A stretch of DNA of 64,000 bases from Anoplopoma fimbria (GCF_027596085.1 NC_072467.1:14377976-14441975), one strand, 5' to 3'. Counted from the stretch's first letter, positions 1 to 12,319 are shown. A program made the numbers and translations. Notes: generated by a model not told the origin, from the sequence alone.

Positions 1-1977
1 CTGGGATGTATCTGCAGGCTTGCGGCCTGCTTCGGGCTGGTCTTGCACCAAGGCTGGCTCAGCTATTTTTGCAGCCAGTTTCAGCCTGGATCTAAACACG
101 CTGGAAGCTAAAGTGGGCTGGGAGCCAGACAGAGGGAGAGAGAGACCCGATGGCAGACAGTGGCTTGTGTGACTGGCTTATCAACACAACAGGGGCTCTA
201 GCTGAACAAATTGCCTTCTCTGTTCACTGTGATTAGACTGCAACCGACGCACACACACACACACAGTCACAAAGTCACTCTTTAAGATGATGTGTTGGCA
301 ATCAGAGACCAGCAATTGCAGCAAGATTTCCTCATTTCCTCTGTGGAGAAGGGCCCTTCAAGGACACTGGGTGTGTATGTATGTGCGCTATCCCTGTGTT
401 CACACACACACACATAAGGATGTCCACTTGGGGTTACTTTGTAGACCAATAGATCAGTTAACCTCCAAAGTGCTCGTAGCGGTGACGTGAGACTAGTGGG
501 CACAATATGGAGCTTGTTTTTCTTTCTTGTGTGTGGTATTTCAGTTTTAGAGCATGACTCGGTGATTTCACTTTCAGATTGTGTAACGTTCTCGCTCCGA
601 ACAACCGTCCTTACACTCTAAAGAAGCCATCTTGCAATTGTGTTATCTCATTCATAATTTAGGATTGAACGTGCAATTGTCTTGCCGGAAATTTGGGAAA
701 ATTTTCAGAATATTCAAAACACGCATTGAGGAATGAATAGTCAGATTAAAGATACAATTCCCAGCAGACGAACAGATTTACCTAATTTATCTGTAATTTA
801 TGAAACTGGCTCAAAGTGAACTAAAATAAATAAATTGCCTTACTCCAATTATCCACACTTTAGTCATGTTTTGAGTATGCAAGCATGTCAACAGTCATGA
901 ATTTTTACCCCAAAGTATCTATTATTCCCATCATTTCCCAAAGTAAAGCTCTTTAAAACTTCATTAACATTTTTTAAAGCAAATTATGGGCAGTGGAATT
1001 TAGCCATAGCAACTAGCATTCAGCCAGCACAAACCCCAGCGCCTTTCTTCTGTTGTTTTTCTGTTGTTTATTTTTTTTGGTCTGTAATTTGTGCCTTTTT
1101 TTGTGTACATTTATTTTGGCTGCTGGTTCGGCAAGGACGCACTTGAAAAAGAGATTTGAAATGTTAATGGAACTTTCCTGGAAAAATTAAAAAACTGCAG
1201 AGTTGATAATTCTCCCTGGGTTCATCACTACGAGGGATTGGATCCATAAAAATACTAAATAATGTACAGGGTTTCCTTATCATGTAATGTATTTTTGGAA
1301 TAATTAAATCAACCAATTTTAATTATTTCTCAATATTTTTTTCCTAAAATAATAATCTTTATGTCTTTTGATGCTTCTAATAAAATAATTTACTTGTACC
1401 TGCAAATCATTTTGTGTCGTTCACCTTGTAATCAAGCTAATATGGGCTTCAGTACTGAAGGCTCATGACCAATCATCAATTAATTAAAGCTAACTCACTT
1501 TGAACCTCATTTCTGTTGCGTGACAATTTTACGCTAAAGAATAAAAGCAGTAAGCTAAATTGAAGAGCAAAACGTCTGATGAGATTTGAATTCGAGGGGA
1601 GGAAATGCCCACACTTCCTCTTCCTCTCTCTCTCTGACAAAACTATTCAGTAGAAGCAGGAATGATATTTGCATGCATGAGGCCAGGCTCAGTTTTCTCT
1701 GTGATTCCGCAGCAGACAGCCAGGTGTGACTTTGAAAAAAAGAATTTTGACACTAGTTAGACAGTCCATTTCTCTGGGTTTTCCAACGGATGGCGACGCG
1801 CGACAGTGGCTGATCGTGAAAAACGCGACGTTGGACTGCGAGTGTAGTCAAATCAGCTCCCGTCTCCGACTCTGAATTGAGCTGGAAATGTCAGCCTCCG
1901 CTTCAGACAGGAGTTCATTTTCTCTGAGGTTTTTATACCCAAGCACAAGGCGTGACAGCTTCTCATCTATCTGTCAA

Positions 1978-1978
<1 letters not shown>
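1..1978. other. non-coding, mostly unique sequence
   Basis: I see no gene and no recognisable transposon here. Short CA runs occur near 249-265 and 402-413. The stretch about 560-1040 is unique, low in simple repeats and AT-rich, and could be a conserved non-coding element; no motif proves this. The short open frames across it look like chance. Confidence 0.5.

Positions 1979-2048
<70 letters not shown>
1979..2048. repeat. (AC)35 microsatellite
   Basis: An uninterrupted AC dinucleotide run of about 70 bp. The His-Thr and Val-Cys open frames over it are artefacts of the repeat. Confidence 0.98.
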
Positions 2049-2050
<2 letters not shown>

Positions 2051-2382
2051 TAGCTATTACAGAGCTGGGCTAAATGGGAGTCATTTTCTAATGAGTGATA
2101 CACAGACTTGGGTTGAAGGTTTCCCTATATTTTTAAATTATTACTTATTTTCCTCTCAGGAAAACTGGGATTTGAGCAGTTTTGATGAAAAAATGATATA
2201 AATGAAATTTGATTTTCAACCCATATCTGCATAATTAATCATTAAATGGTGTTTTCCTTCTAATTTTTAGGTTATTCTGTGATATACATTTGATTGTGTG
2301 GAAATGTATATAGTTGAACAACAATTTCTCACCAGTTTAAAATACCTCTGAGTGGTTACAGTGGAGCATATGACCATATGTA

Positions 2383-2599
2383 CAGTGGGTACGGAAAGTA
2401 TTCAGACCCCTTTAAATTTTTCACTCTTTGTTTCATTGCAGCCATTTGCTAAAATCGAAAAAGTTCATTTTTTTTCGCATTAATGTACACTCAGCAACCC
2501 ATCTTGACAGAAAAAAACAGAAATGTAGAAATTTTTGCAAATTTATTAAAAAAGAAAAACTGAAATATCACATGGTCATAAGTATTCAGACCCTTTGCT
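2383..2599 (+). repeat. Tc1 left terminal inverted repeat
   Basis: It begins CAGTGGGTACGG next to TA and pairs with 3796-4011. It holds an outer and an inner copy of AAGTATTCAGACCC, the presumed transposase binding motif. Confidence 0.95.
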
Positions 2600-2756
2600 G
2601 TGACACTCATTTAACTCACATGCTGTCCATTTCTTCTGATCCTCCTTGAGATGGTTCTACTCCTTCATTGGAGTCCAGCTGTGTTTAATTAAACTGATTG
2701 GACTTGATTAGGAAAGGCACACACCTGTCTATATAAGACCTTACAGCTCACAGTGC

Positions 2757-3796
2757 ATGTCAGAACAAATGAGAATCATGAGGTCAAGGAACTGCCCAAG
2801 GAGCTCAGAGACAGAATTGTGGCAAGGCACAGATCTGGCCAAGGTTACAAAAGAATTTCTGCAGCACTCAAGGTTCCTAAGAGCACAGTGGCCTCCATAA
2901 TCCTTAAATGGAAGAAGTATGGGATGACCAGAACTCTTCCTAGACCTGGCCGTCCAGCCAAACTGAGCAATCGTGGGAGAAGAGCCTTGGTGAGAGAGGT
3001 AAAGAAGAACCCAAAGATCACTGTGGCTGAGCCCCAGAGATGCAGTAGGGAGATGGGAGAAAGTTCCACAAAGTCAACTATCACTGCAGCCCTCCACCAG
3101 TCGGGGCTTTATGGCAGAGTGGCCCGACGGAAGCCTCTCCTCAGTGTAAGACATATGAAAGCCCGCATAGAGTTTGCCAAAAAACACATGGAGGACTCCC
3201 AAACTATGAGAAATAAGATTCTCTGGTCTGATGAGACCAAGATTGAACTTTTTGGCGTTAATTCTAAGCGGTATGTGTGGAGAAAACCAGGCACTGCTCA
3301 TCACCTGCCCAATACAATCCCAACAGTGAAACATGGTGGTGGCAGCATCATGCTATGGGGGTGTTTTTCAGCTGCAGGGACAGGACGACTGGTTGCAATT
3401 GAAGGAAAGATGAATGCGGCCAAGTACAGAGATATCCTGGAAGAAAACCTCCTCCAGAGTGCTCAGGACCTCAGACTGGGCCGAAGGTTCACCTTCCAAC
3501 AAGACAATGACCCGAAGCACACAGCTAAAATAACAAAGGAGTGGCTTCGGAACAAGTCTGTGACCATTCTTGACTGGCCCAGCCAGAGCCCTGACCTAAA
3601 CCCAATTGAGCATCTCTGGAGAGACCTGAAAATGGCTGTCCACCAACGTTCACCATCCAACCTGACAGAACTGGAGAGGATCTGCAAGGAAGAATGGCAG
3701 AGGATCCCCAAATCCAGGTGTGAGAAACTTGTTGCATCATTCCCAAGAAGACTCATGGCTGTACTAGCTCAAAAGGGTGCTTCTACTCAATACTGA
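2757..3796 (+). pseudogene. Tc1 transposase, DD34E, start out of frame
   Basis: A Tc1-family cut-and-paste transposase that binds the TIRs and moves the element to TA sites. The long frame is open from 2753 to the TGA at 3794-3796 (numbering residues from 2753, 347 positions). It shows paired-like helix-turn-helix regions at about 16-56 and 72-128, a GRPAK hinge at 66-70, a glycine-rich GGGSIMLWG stretch, and the full triad D160, D251, E286 with 34 residues between the last two. There is no internal stop. However, the ATGs at 2757, 2769 and 2778 are in another frame, and the first in-frame ATG is 2924 (residue 58), which would lose the first DNA-binding domain. From memory, relatives start a few residues before the K-E-L-P stretch, so one base is probably missing near 2784-2790. 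As it stands it is probably inactive by this single lesion, unless that is an assembly error. Confidence 0.85.
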
Positions 3797-4011
3797 GCAA
3801 AGGGTCTGAATACTTATGACCATGTGATATTTCAGTTTTTCTTTTTTAATAAATTTGCAAAAATTTCTACATTTCTGTTTTTTTCTGTCAAGTTGTTGCT
3901 GAGTGTACATTAATGCGGAAAAAAAATGAACTTTTTCGATTTTAGCAAATGGCTGCAATGAAACAAAGGGTGAAAAATTTAAAGGGGTCTGAATACTTTC
4001 CGTACCCACTG
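3796..4011 (+). repeat. Tc1 right terminal inverted repeat
   Basis: Reverse complement of 2383-2599 with few differences. Its innermost base is the last base of the transposase stop codon. It ends CCGTACCCACTG followed by the TA duplication. Confidence 0.95.
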
Positions 4012-4150
4012 TATAGTGCTGAAATCAGGTTATGATTGTGTGCAGAGACAGGAGAGAAAGCCACTTGTTGAACCCCCTACAGTTGTTGCTACAAGTTGCT
4101 TAGAAATTTGGCACTACGCGTCCTTCACACTTGACACACAGACAAGACTA

Positions 4151-4560
4151 AGGGCCCTATTTAAATGATCCAAAGTGTTCTAAAGTTACTGGCGCAAGTG
4201 TATTTAAAATGTGTGTTTACCTCCACTTTTGCTGGTTAAATGTTGCATTATCTGGTCACAAAGTAAGGCACAATTGGTTGTATTCATTCTCTTTATTAGT
4301 CATAGGTGCGTTTTGTGCATAGCATGAATTAAACCAATCAGCGTGTCATCTCCCATTCCCATAAAAGCTTGCTATTCATAGGGAGGATCCAGCAAATTGG
4401 AGAAGCGAGCCGTTTTTTCTGCAGTGAAAATGTTGTTTTTGAAAGGCTAAACGCCAACAAATATGGACTGAAGCAGAATATTTCCTTAGATACAGACATG
4501 TTGTGAATCTCGGAAATTTCAATACATTTTAAACTTTTGGGCTTTACAATGCTCTGGAGA
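4151..4560 (+). mobile_element. non-autonomous element, GGGCCCTATTTAAA end, copy 1
   Basis: It starts AGGGCCCTATTTAAA and contains CCAATCAG and a block at about 4395-4500 (TTTCTGCAGTGAAAATGTTG and the following CTAAACGCCAACAAA) that recurs in similar form at 50725-50800. It is a dispersed repeat family; the end motif resembles fish DNA-transposon derivatives, but I cannot assign a superfamily. The right end is not defined. Confidence 0.55.
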
Positions 4561-5880
4561 ACGTCTTGGCCATTTTAGGTAGAAATTGCTACAGCTGAAA
4601 AGTAAATCCAGCTAAATTACCATTTTTTTTGTCTTTGTATGCAAAAGTTCACAGGCGCACAATAAAACACATGCTTTAGGGTCCTGAACATGGGGAGCAG
4701 ATTCTTAGTAAGCACAAAAAAACTGTGGCTATTCTCTGAATAGCCTGAGAGGGACCTCCTCCAAACACGTCCACACACAAACACAATGCCAAGCAGTGAT
4801 TATTTGCTTATTGTGCGGCAGACTCCCAAAGCCTGTTGTAAATGTGACAGGAACACCACAGTCAGTGAGGAAGACCAGGCAGGGCTGTAGTGGAGAGCAA
4901 ACACACCCGCCTCTCAATAGGTGGAGTAACGTTTACACAGATCTCCCAGGGTGTGTAAGCAGAGTTTACACAGGTCAGAACCGCCGATTATTTAGCCGGG
5001 TGGGGCCGCGGGCATGGAGGGTCTCTGCTTGCATACAGAAATACAATGCTGCCTCTCGCATTTGAGTCAAAATGCTCACGTTACAGTGAACCTATTTCTA
5101 AATCTGTTACATTACTCAGAAAAAAAAACCACTCCATCTATTCAAACTGAGAATGGATACTGGTAAAAGCTCCCACACAAATTGAAGCTGGAGTTCTGAA
5201 ACCTTTATTTCTAAATAACAACGGGGACCACACCACCTTGTGAAACATAGAAACGAGCCAAATTAGAAATAAATGTATATTATTTTTTCTGAGCTGTTTA
5301 CATTGTGATATGTTGTTTATGCAAATCTCCTTATTTCTTTCTTTCTCTTTACAAGTTTGTTGTTTTTGCTTTGCCATCTATTCATCTTTTGGTTTTTATT
5401 TGGTGTTATATCGTCATCAAAACTCACTTCCTGTACAGACGTTTCACATTAAAAGCTTTGCTTTTGGTTCAGGGGTCATACTTTCTCTGGGTCAGTTTCA
5501 CCACAGCGTAACCCTAAATTAAATAAAGGGAGGTTCACCGTTTCTATTATTCTCTGTCAGTCTGTGCTTGTCAGTCTCTTGGGGCCTGACCACATATGAT
5601 ATAAGCTTAAGTTTGTGTTCTGTGTTCAGAAATCCAACAGCAACCTGTAGACTGATTTTGAAACTAAAAAGAAAGTTGAAATTGTTAATTTGTCAACTGG
5701 ATTAGTGCAACGTATGACTGTATGAATGAAAAAATATTTTTTTTAACCATACAAGTTAGCAGCAGAAACACGTCTAAAAATCATACACAAGGAGGAAGGG
5801 AGGACAATTTGTGTTTCCATCTTCTATAATTAAATAAAAATCATAAATATTCATAAAAGATTAAAAGCAATATTAAAAAG
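4561..5880. other. non-coding, nothing recognised
   Basis: AT-rich unique sequence. A short open frame on the plus strand (4796-5065) and others around 5140-5520 show no recognisable domain and are of chance length. Confidence 0.5.
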
Positions 5881-6440
5881 ATTTGTTTTGAGATGCCATT
5901 TAAAAATGTCCATTGAGTCAGCAAGTCTGATATTGTAAGTACAGTGTACCATCATTTTGGGACATCGTGGCCTAAAGAAGCGTCTCCCAAAGGTTTTTGT
6001 GGCAAGCTGGGATCAGCTAAAAGAGCAGCGGAGGAGAATCTTAACGTTGGTGGAACATCATTAAATGATAGTTAATGTGCCATTGAGTGCCTTAAAAACT
6101 AAGAGAACGACTTTAAATAAATCTAAAAGGTACAGAGAGCCAGTGTTGGTTCCTTAAAACAGGAGGTAAACCCCTTTAAAAGCCCTGGCAGCAGCATTCT
6201 GAATGTTGAATGAATATCTTTCCAATGGCTGCTTTTGGTGGGTCAATATATAGAATATTACCGTAGTCAAGACGACTAGAAACAAAAGCATGAACAAGCA
6301 CTTCTGCATCTTGCTGGCTCAGCAACTCATCTCTCCTTCTGTATATTGTGCACATGTAAGAAAAAGGCAGTTTTGGTCAATGACTTAAAATGAGCTTTAA
6401 AAGTGATGTGAGAATCTAAAATGACACTTTGTTATGTAGC
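5880..6440. repeat. old interspersed vertebrate repeat, decayed
   Basis: The text from about 6085 to 6300 (GAGAGCCAGTGTTGG, then GCAGCAGCATTCTGAATG, then ACCGTAGTCAAGACGACTAG and AGCATGAACAAGCAC) matches, from memory, a repeat found many times in fish genomes. Its class is unresolved to me. No coding remains are visible. Confidence 0.45.
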
Positions 6441-6898
6441 AGCACTTATAGCAGTTGTGCTAGTTAAACTAGAAATGCAATATTAAACTTCCTAACACTA
6501 CCTCCAAGCAGCTTATGATTAAAACTAGTAATGCCGAGATTTGTTTGATGAAAGCAAGTATTTTAATAATTAAAAGATACAACAAAAGTTTTTATGGAAA
6601 TAACAAAGTCAAAGGAAAGCATTTACGGGTTTTGTTTTTTTACAGTTAACACTGACTTCTGGATGGTTGAAATATTTTTTTCTGGCTGCAGGTCATAAAA
6701 CAGTTTGTCTGGAGCCTTATTGGCAATAACATTTCTTAGAGAGGAAATCTGAATCAGCAAAAATTGGAACCTGAAGGTGAGCATTAGCTAAATTGATCAT
6801 TTTATTAATTATTGTTTTATTTCCAAGTAGCACAGCTTGGTGAGAAAGAAGAGGCATGACCTCTCCTCACAGTTCAAACCACATCCATTATTAGCAGG

Positions 6899-6985
6899 AA
6901 TATAGCTCATGTCAACCCTCATAAACAAGAGGGCGCTGTTATTCACTCCTCCTACACATATGGAGTGAGTTAAATGAGCTATATT
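6899..6985. repeat. inverted repeat, 12-bp perfect arms
   Basis: AATATAGCTCAT at 6899-6910 pairs perfectly with ATGAGCTATATT at 6974-6985. The interval also holds a shorter internal pair (CACTCC/GGAGTG). It may be the core of a small decayed foldback element. Confidence 0.7.
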
Positions 6986-7157
6986 TGCCCTGAGGAACGA
7001 AATGTATTAACACTGACCTGGCTGATAATGGAAGCTTTATGGTTCACATTACATTCGTGTCTCTAGCTTCCATTATTCATTGATAGCACCGACTGGAAAA
7101 CCATGATCACTGATAAAGAAGTACTGTGTGTGTGTGTGTGTAGGTTTGCCTGTGCAG

Positions 7158-7300
7158 CTATCTTTGTGAGGACCACTGTGAGTTTTAGTCCTTCAGAGTG
7201 AGGACATTTTGGGACGAGAGGACATAAAGGCTGACTCTCACTTTGGGAGAGATCTGTTTGAGGGTTCAGGTTAGAATCAGGTTTAAGTATAGTTACAGGA
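7158..7300 (+). mobile_element. TGTGAGGACC-type MITE, copy 1 (right end lost)
   Basis: It begins CTATCTTTGTGAGGACCA, continues with GAGTGAGGACATTTTGG and GAGGGTTCAGGTTAGA, and matches the complete copy at 7749-7940 along its length. The right inverted end is missing. A short TG run precedes it. Confidence 0.75.
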
Positions 7301-7748
7301 GTGTCGGGCAACACGTTTCTCGTGCAAATAGTGACGTAGAATTCAGTTATGTCCTTAAAGGAGTAAGAATAAAGTGTAATAAAATAAAAGTAAATTAAAT
7401 AAATTAAAAAGGGGGAGGGTTTACTTTAACACAAATTGGAGAAAACATATTATAATATCAATGTAAGCATGTAATGAATTGTAATATTTTGCTTGTATGG
7501 CCCTCAGAGATCAGTGGCCAATTTTGGAAATAATGAATAGGGGTTTAGCAACTTTCTGTCAAACTTTGACAGAACGTTGCATGTATAAATATGTTTTGTT
7601 ATTGTTTATTTGTTATTCAAAGGGCTCAGGGCTGAGTGTTCTCTGTTGAGCTACAAGACGGGTCCTCTGCAATCATGAAGTTTCTTAAGAGTGAATGAAC
7701 AACCAAAGGATAGAAATAGAGGCTAATCTAAAAAAAGTAAAAAATAAA

Positions 7749-7940
7749 TCTTTGTGAGGACCAATTTGAGTTTCAGACCTTGAGAGTGAGGGCATTTTCA
7801 GAAAGTGAGGGCATTTCAGCCAGTTCTCACTTTGGACAGACCTGAAAAATGCCTGTTTGAGGGATCAGACTTGGTTTTAAGGTTCAGGTTAGAGTAAGGG
7901 ACCTGGGAGTGCTTTATGTCAGTGGTGGTCCTCACAAAGA
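7749..7940 (+). mobile_element. TGTGAGGACC-type MITE, copy 2, both ends
   Basis: Perfect 15-bp inverted ends, TCTTTGTGAGGACCA at 7749-7763 and its complement at 7926-7940, enclose 162 bp homologous to the copy at 7158-7300. TG-rich DNA follows at once. There is no coding capacity. From memory this family is common in fish and often sits beside (TG)n. Confidence 0.85.
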
Positions 7941-8058
7941 TAGAAGCACAAGGTTGTGTGTTTGTGTGAGTGTGTGTATGTGTTTGACCCTATTATGTGT
8001 GGGCTGCAGCGGGAAGTGATTCATTGCCATGAACCGCAAGGATTCATACATCAGCGTA

Positions 8059-8061
<3 letters not shown>

Positions 8062-8138
<77 letters not shown>
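8062..8138. repeat. (CA)n microsatellite, interrupted
   Basis: About 75 bp of CA dinucleotides with one interruption near 8107. Confidence 0.97.
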
Positions 8139-8144
<6 letters not shown>

Positions 8145-8274
8145 AAAACACACACACGTGCAGCATGCTAACACACTATAAACCAAACATCATCACCTTC
8201 TGCACAAGCACTCAGTACGCGTAGCTGGCAATCACTGAGATAGAACGCTGGACCTACTTTACTCTGTCCCCCTC

Positions 8275-8276
<2 letters not shown>

Positions 8277-8364
<88 letters not shown>
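8277..8364. repeat. (CA)44 microsatellite
   Basis: An unbroken CA run of about 88 bp, with degenerate CA/TG-rich DNA continuing to about 8390. Confidence 0.98.
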
Positions 8365-8368
<4 letters not shown>

Positions 8369-8399
8369 ATCGCACACACATGCACATGCTTTGCTCATA

Positions 8400-11300
8400 C
8401 TTATGTAATCAAGGACAAGTGAGGAAACCTACACTCACAGATAACATAATCTACCGCCGACAAACCAAACATCTGTCCACTGTTTTTGTTCCATTGTTCC
8501 TATGAGATCTGGGAACATGACAACATTGCTACGCCTATGTCCCACCAAGGCAGAAAATAACACAAGGAGTCAAAGAATTAGACAAAAGTTAAGCACTGCG
8601 CTCACGTTTAGCCTATTCCAAAGGCTGTTTAAAAGCAGAAACTGCTCATCTATTAAATATGGATAATTGCACTAAAAGCCACCTGTGCCATTGGCCTCAA
8701 AAACACTGACACATCCGACACCCCTCTGAGCCGTTTGGGATCCATAATGCCGCAAATTATTGACATTGTCAGACAGCATTAGTGCATTACTGAAGGAAAT
8801 ATTGACTCTTTTCTTTTTTGCATTTTCATAATTGATAGCATTTTAATATTGATATCAGCGCAGCATCGACCCTCGGCCATTGATGTTCTGTCATAACGCA
8901 TTTCACAAACAGCTCTGTTAGATACATGGTTTTAAGTTAGCGTGGTTTGGTCAACAGGTTCTGAATGGGAATAAGTTGTGCATTAAAACCGTAGTGATGG
9001 GTTTTTTCACTGCAAAAGAATAATGTAATTTGGGTTATTGAAAAGCCACACACAGTATGGCACTAATACTATAAATATCAGGTGTACATGTCAGCACACA
9101 TTGGTACTTTTGTTTTCCTTCATCCTTTGTCCCCTTAATGATATCTGATTTTTCTATATGAATAACAATATGAATATAGTGATGTAAAGGCTTTACCATC
9201 TTCACCCAAACTGATAATGTGCCACGCACCCAGCTGCTTTCCTCCATTAGGTCACAGTGTGGACAGCTCCTGGTGCTGAAATGACACATCTTAACTATAA
9301 AGCAAGAAATCTCTGTCAGCCGTCCGTGTGTCTTTTGCATATCTCCAGAAATATCTTCCCACACTTCCATACACTCACACTTGGCGAGTGTATTGCTGGG
9401 GACCAAAGGCCAGGCAGTGACAAAGTATATTTGAAACACATTATAGTATACTGCCTCCAAGGACTTGTAAGCATTAGCAATTTTGGCCCCTGATTTTGCC
9501 CCGCAGGTATGTGAAGCATGTTTGAGCCATATACTGCCTGATGGAAAGCTCTGTAGACACTTCTCAGAACTGCATTGTTGATAAGAAATCACAGTTGCCA
9601 TTGTGTTATTTTTCTTTATTCCAATGAATAGACGCTACAACTGAATGTCAGTCTGAGCTGAGCAGCTAGAACGACCACTGAATCACTGAGGACAACATTT
9701 TAGCCCTAAAGTCTTGTATAGACTTAATATAATTTATTTTGCTTAACTAGTCTCAATATTAGACATCCTTTTAACTAACATTTATTTGTCTGGCTAAACA
9801 ACTCTGATAAAACTGCATTTCATTCAGCCACTGATGGCCCTTCTCAGGCACTCAGTGTTCCTCCCTCCCGCTCCACTGGCTGCATGTTGCAAATTAGCAT
9901 TAATGCACTCACCCAGTGACCCGGCAGCGACACCTGGCATCATTTTGGTATCTGATAGGGGGAGTTAGGGAAATTGAGCCTCTATTTGTCCCTCTATTCT
10001 TAAATTATTCTGTTCAGGGTCAAGAGGGGGCTGGAGCCTATCCCAGCATGCGTCAGCTACAGTTTTCATCCCAAAAAAAAAAAGAGACTACATTTGGTAA
10101 ATGTATTATATATGTATATGTTATTTAATTGATTAATTAGTAAATAAAACTGAGTTGAAATTTTTAAACATAATGTCAAGTAAGTAATTTTTTCTTGTGC
10201 TGCAGCCTGGCGTTCCTTCCAGCAGATGCCATCAAGATACTCACTTAACAAGTCACAAAGAAATGTCAGCCAACCATCATTTCTCCCCCGTCTGCACCAC
10301 CACATCGGCATCGTTACCGGAATCATTCAAAGAAAATCTTCAGCGAGAAATAAAGAAATCAACAGTAACCTATATTGATTTATTGAATGGGTCAGGGTCA
10401 GTGAAAGTAATTGTGGTTATAAGGGAGAGCAAAAGGGTGGCCAGTGCCCCAGTAATATTAAGCCTGGATTCTGAAATGTCTTCTTTAATTATTTCAGTCT
10501 GCCCCCCACTGAGTGCTGATGAGCACAGAAGAAGAAAATAGCCATCTGAATCTCAGTGTCGCCTTAACAGCATCTCAACCCAGACTGTCTAATCCTTTAC
10601 ACATCATCACACACAAACACACACACACACAATAGCAGCACTGTGGCTGACATGATGCGGGCTGTCACATTGATGTGGTACATAATGGATGTTAATGTTA
10701 TTGGATATTCTAACATAGCGTAAGCACAGTGGGTCATTTATTCCGTTAAGGAGGGGTGTTTCCTTTTTTTGTTTTCGAATGTGCCAAGGTGGCTGGCTAG
10801 GTCACCACATTGAACACTCACCTTGTTTAATATCATAAAGTTAATTACACTGCAGAGCTATTCCGCCGATAATCATTTAAAAATGCATGAGTTACAAACA
10901 CACTCGAGCCTGAATTATGGAACAATTTATGAAGCTTTTATGCTTTGCCAGGCTAAAATGATCACTTACCGTGACATGCACTGAGCGGTTGGGTGGCGTC
11001 GATTTAAGGCAGCATTTGTTTAGCATTTAATCCTTTTTTTAATTATTTTTCATTAAAGCTATAATGTGGCAACACAAGGTAAAAAGTGCTTTTGAACATC
11101 CACTTTTAATACCACAAAATAGTATCATATAAAATGCACAAAAGCATCATTGACTTCCGAGGTTTTTGAGATCTCGGTGCTGAAAAAAGGGAGCTGAGCT
11201 GAATTCTGTTTGCGCAACATATTGAGATTTTTATTTGCTAAATTTAACAGCTACGTGACTATGTGTGTTTTTTTATAGTTTACTTCAGTAGTTCCAGTGA

Positions 11301-11450
11301 ACAACAAGGTCAAATGTACTTCACAATGAATTAATCCTCACAAAACAAATTCCATTCTCACTGTACTGACATGGTAGCAGAAAATCCCAGAGAAAGATTT
11401 CCTGTTAAGGCTCTGGCTGGCTATGTTATCTAAATCATGTCTCGCACTCA
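8400..11450. other. unique non-coding DNA in presumed intron
   Basis: No gene or recognisable transposon. The blocks at about 8640-8960 and 10640-11030 are free of simple repeats and rich in AT-type homeodomain-like words, and are candidates for conserved non-coding elements. A 188-codon minus-strand open frame at 9035-9601 has no recognisable domain; about one frame of that length is expected by chance in a window this size. Confidence 0.45.
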
Positions 11451-11454
11451 CTAT

Positions 11455-11519
11455 ATAGATATAGATATATATATATCTATATATATATATAGATATATAT
11501 ATATATATATATATATATA
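11455..11519. repeat. (AT)n with interspersed ATAG
   Basis: An AT/TA run broken by ATAG and ATCT words. It is self-complementary and likely to form cruciform or hairpin structures. Confidence 0.95.
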
Positions 11520-11521
11520 CT

Positions 11522-12208
11522 ATATTCATGAATTTATGCTTTTCCCGTTCAAATAAAGAAAACCAGGCAATGGTATACTTTTAAATGTTTTTTTAGTTAC
11601 AATTGCAGGTGACAAATAATAGTTTTGGGATTTTATAGATCCCCCTAAAAATTTGCTATCAGGCAACCAAATCAGGAAGAAAACAGCGCCTTGGTTTTTC
11701 TAAGGTAGCTATATTCTCAGTTACCAAAGAGTATCAACGTTAAGTTATTTACAGTTTCTATCCCCAATAGCAGAAATGGTGGACAGTTAGGGTTAGGGGT
11801 AACTGTGGAAGACGACACGTGGTATATCTCGTCCAGTTGCGTCACATGAAAGTACCTAGCGCTAGCTCCAGAACCTAGGCAAATAAAACTGAGGCTATGC
11901 GTTAAAATGAAGTGAAGCATTAAGTCAAAGCTTTCAGATCACTGTCGGGGGACTTTTTGATGGATGGAACACTGTATTAAAGAATTCTTGGAGGCCCTAA
12001 AATTGTGCATCCCCATCGCATAAACAAACAAGCCGCACATGTTATTTATATCAAGCAGCGAGGGTTAGAGAGGTTACACTGACAAATGGAAGTGTGTTAA
12101 CCCTCTGACCGCATCCCTGCCAACTGAACATGCTGACTGCCAAATGTCAAATCTAAATGGAGGCTTTTTGTTTCAGTATGTGAAAATAAAAAGAAACGAT
12201 GGGGAATA

Positions 12209-12212
<4 letters not shown>
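11522..12212. other. non-coding, nothing recognised
   Basis: Unique sequence with no coding or repeat signature that I can identify. Confidence 0.5.
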
Positions 12213-12292
<80 letters not shown>

Positions 12293-12313
12293 CGTGCGTG
12301 TGTGTGTGTGTGT
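12213..12313. repeat. (TG)n microsatellite with a TGCG patch
   Basis: About 100 bp of TG dinucleotides with three TGCG units near 12288-12300. A polypyrimidine-rich stretch follows at 12360-12490. Confidence 0.97.
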
Positions 12314-12319
12314 CACAGG

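Larger units (their letters stand above)
2383..4011 (+). mobile_element. Tc1/mariner transposon, complete with TIRs
   Basis: A 1629-bp Tc1-like element flanked by TA dinucleotides at 2381-2382 and 4012-4013, the expected target duplication. The ends are inverted repeats: 2383-2599 on the left and 3796-4011 on the right, about 217 bp and nearly identical. Each TIR has the two-motif IR/DR layout: AAGTATTCAGACCC occurs at the outer end (2396-2409) and again at the inner end (2580-2593), where Tc1-family transposases bind. One transposase frame fills the space between the TIRs. The high TIR identity suggests a fairly recent insertion. It lies in the presumed ntrk3 intron, antisense to that gene. 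Confidence 0.97.

Noticed and set aside
1888..2073. Open frames encoding His-Thr or Cys-Val repeats, here and over every CA/TG tract (for example 8168-8398, 12199-12517, 25517-25872, 51576-51896, 52313-52572, 60651-61000).
   Set aside because: They are simple translations of dinucleotide repeats, open in several frames and on both strands.
9035..9601. 188-codon minus-strand open frame.
   Set aside because: About one open frame of this length is expected by chance in six frames of a 64-kb window. No domain, signal peptide or splice logic is visible. It would gain interest only with RNA evidence.
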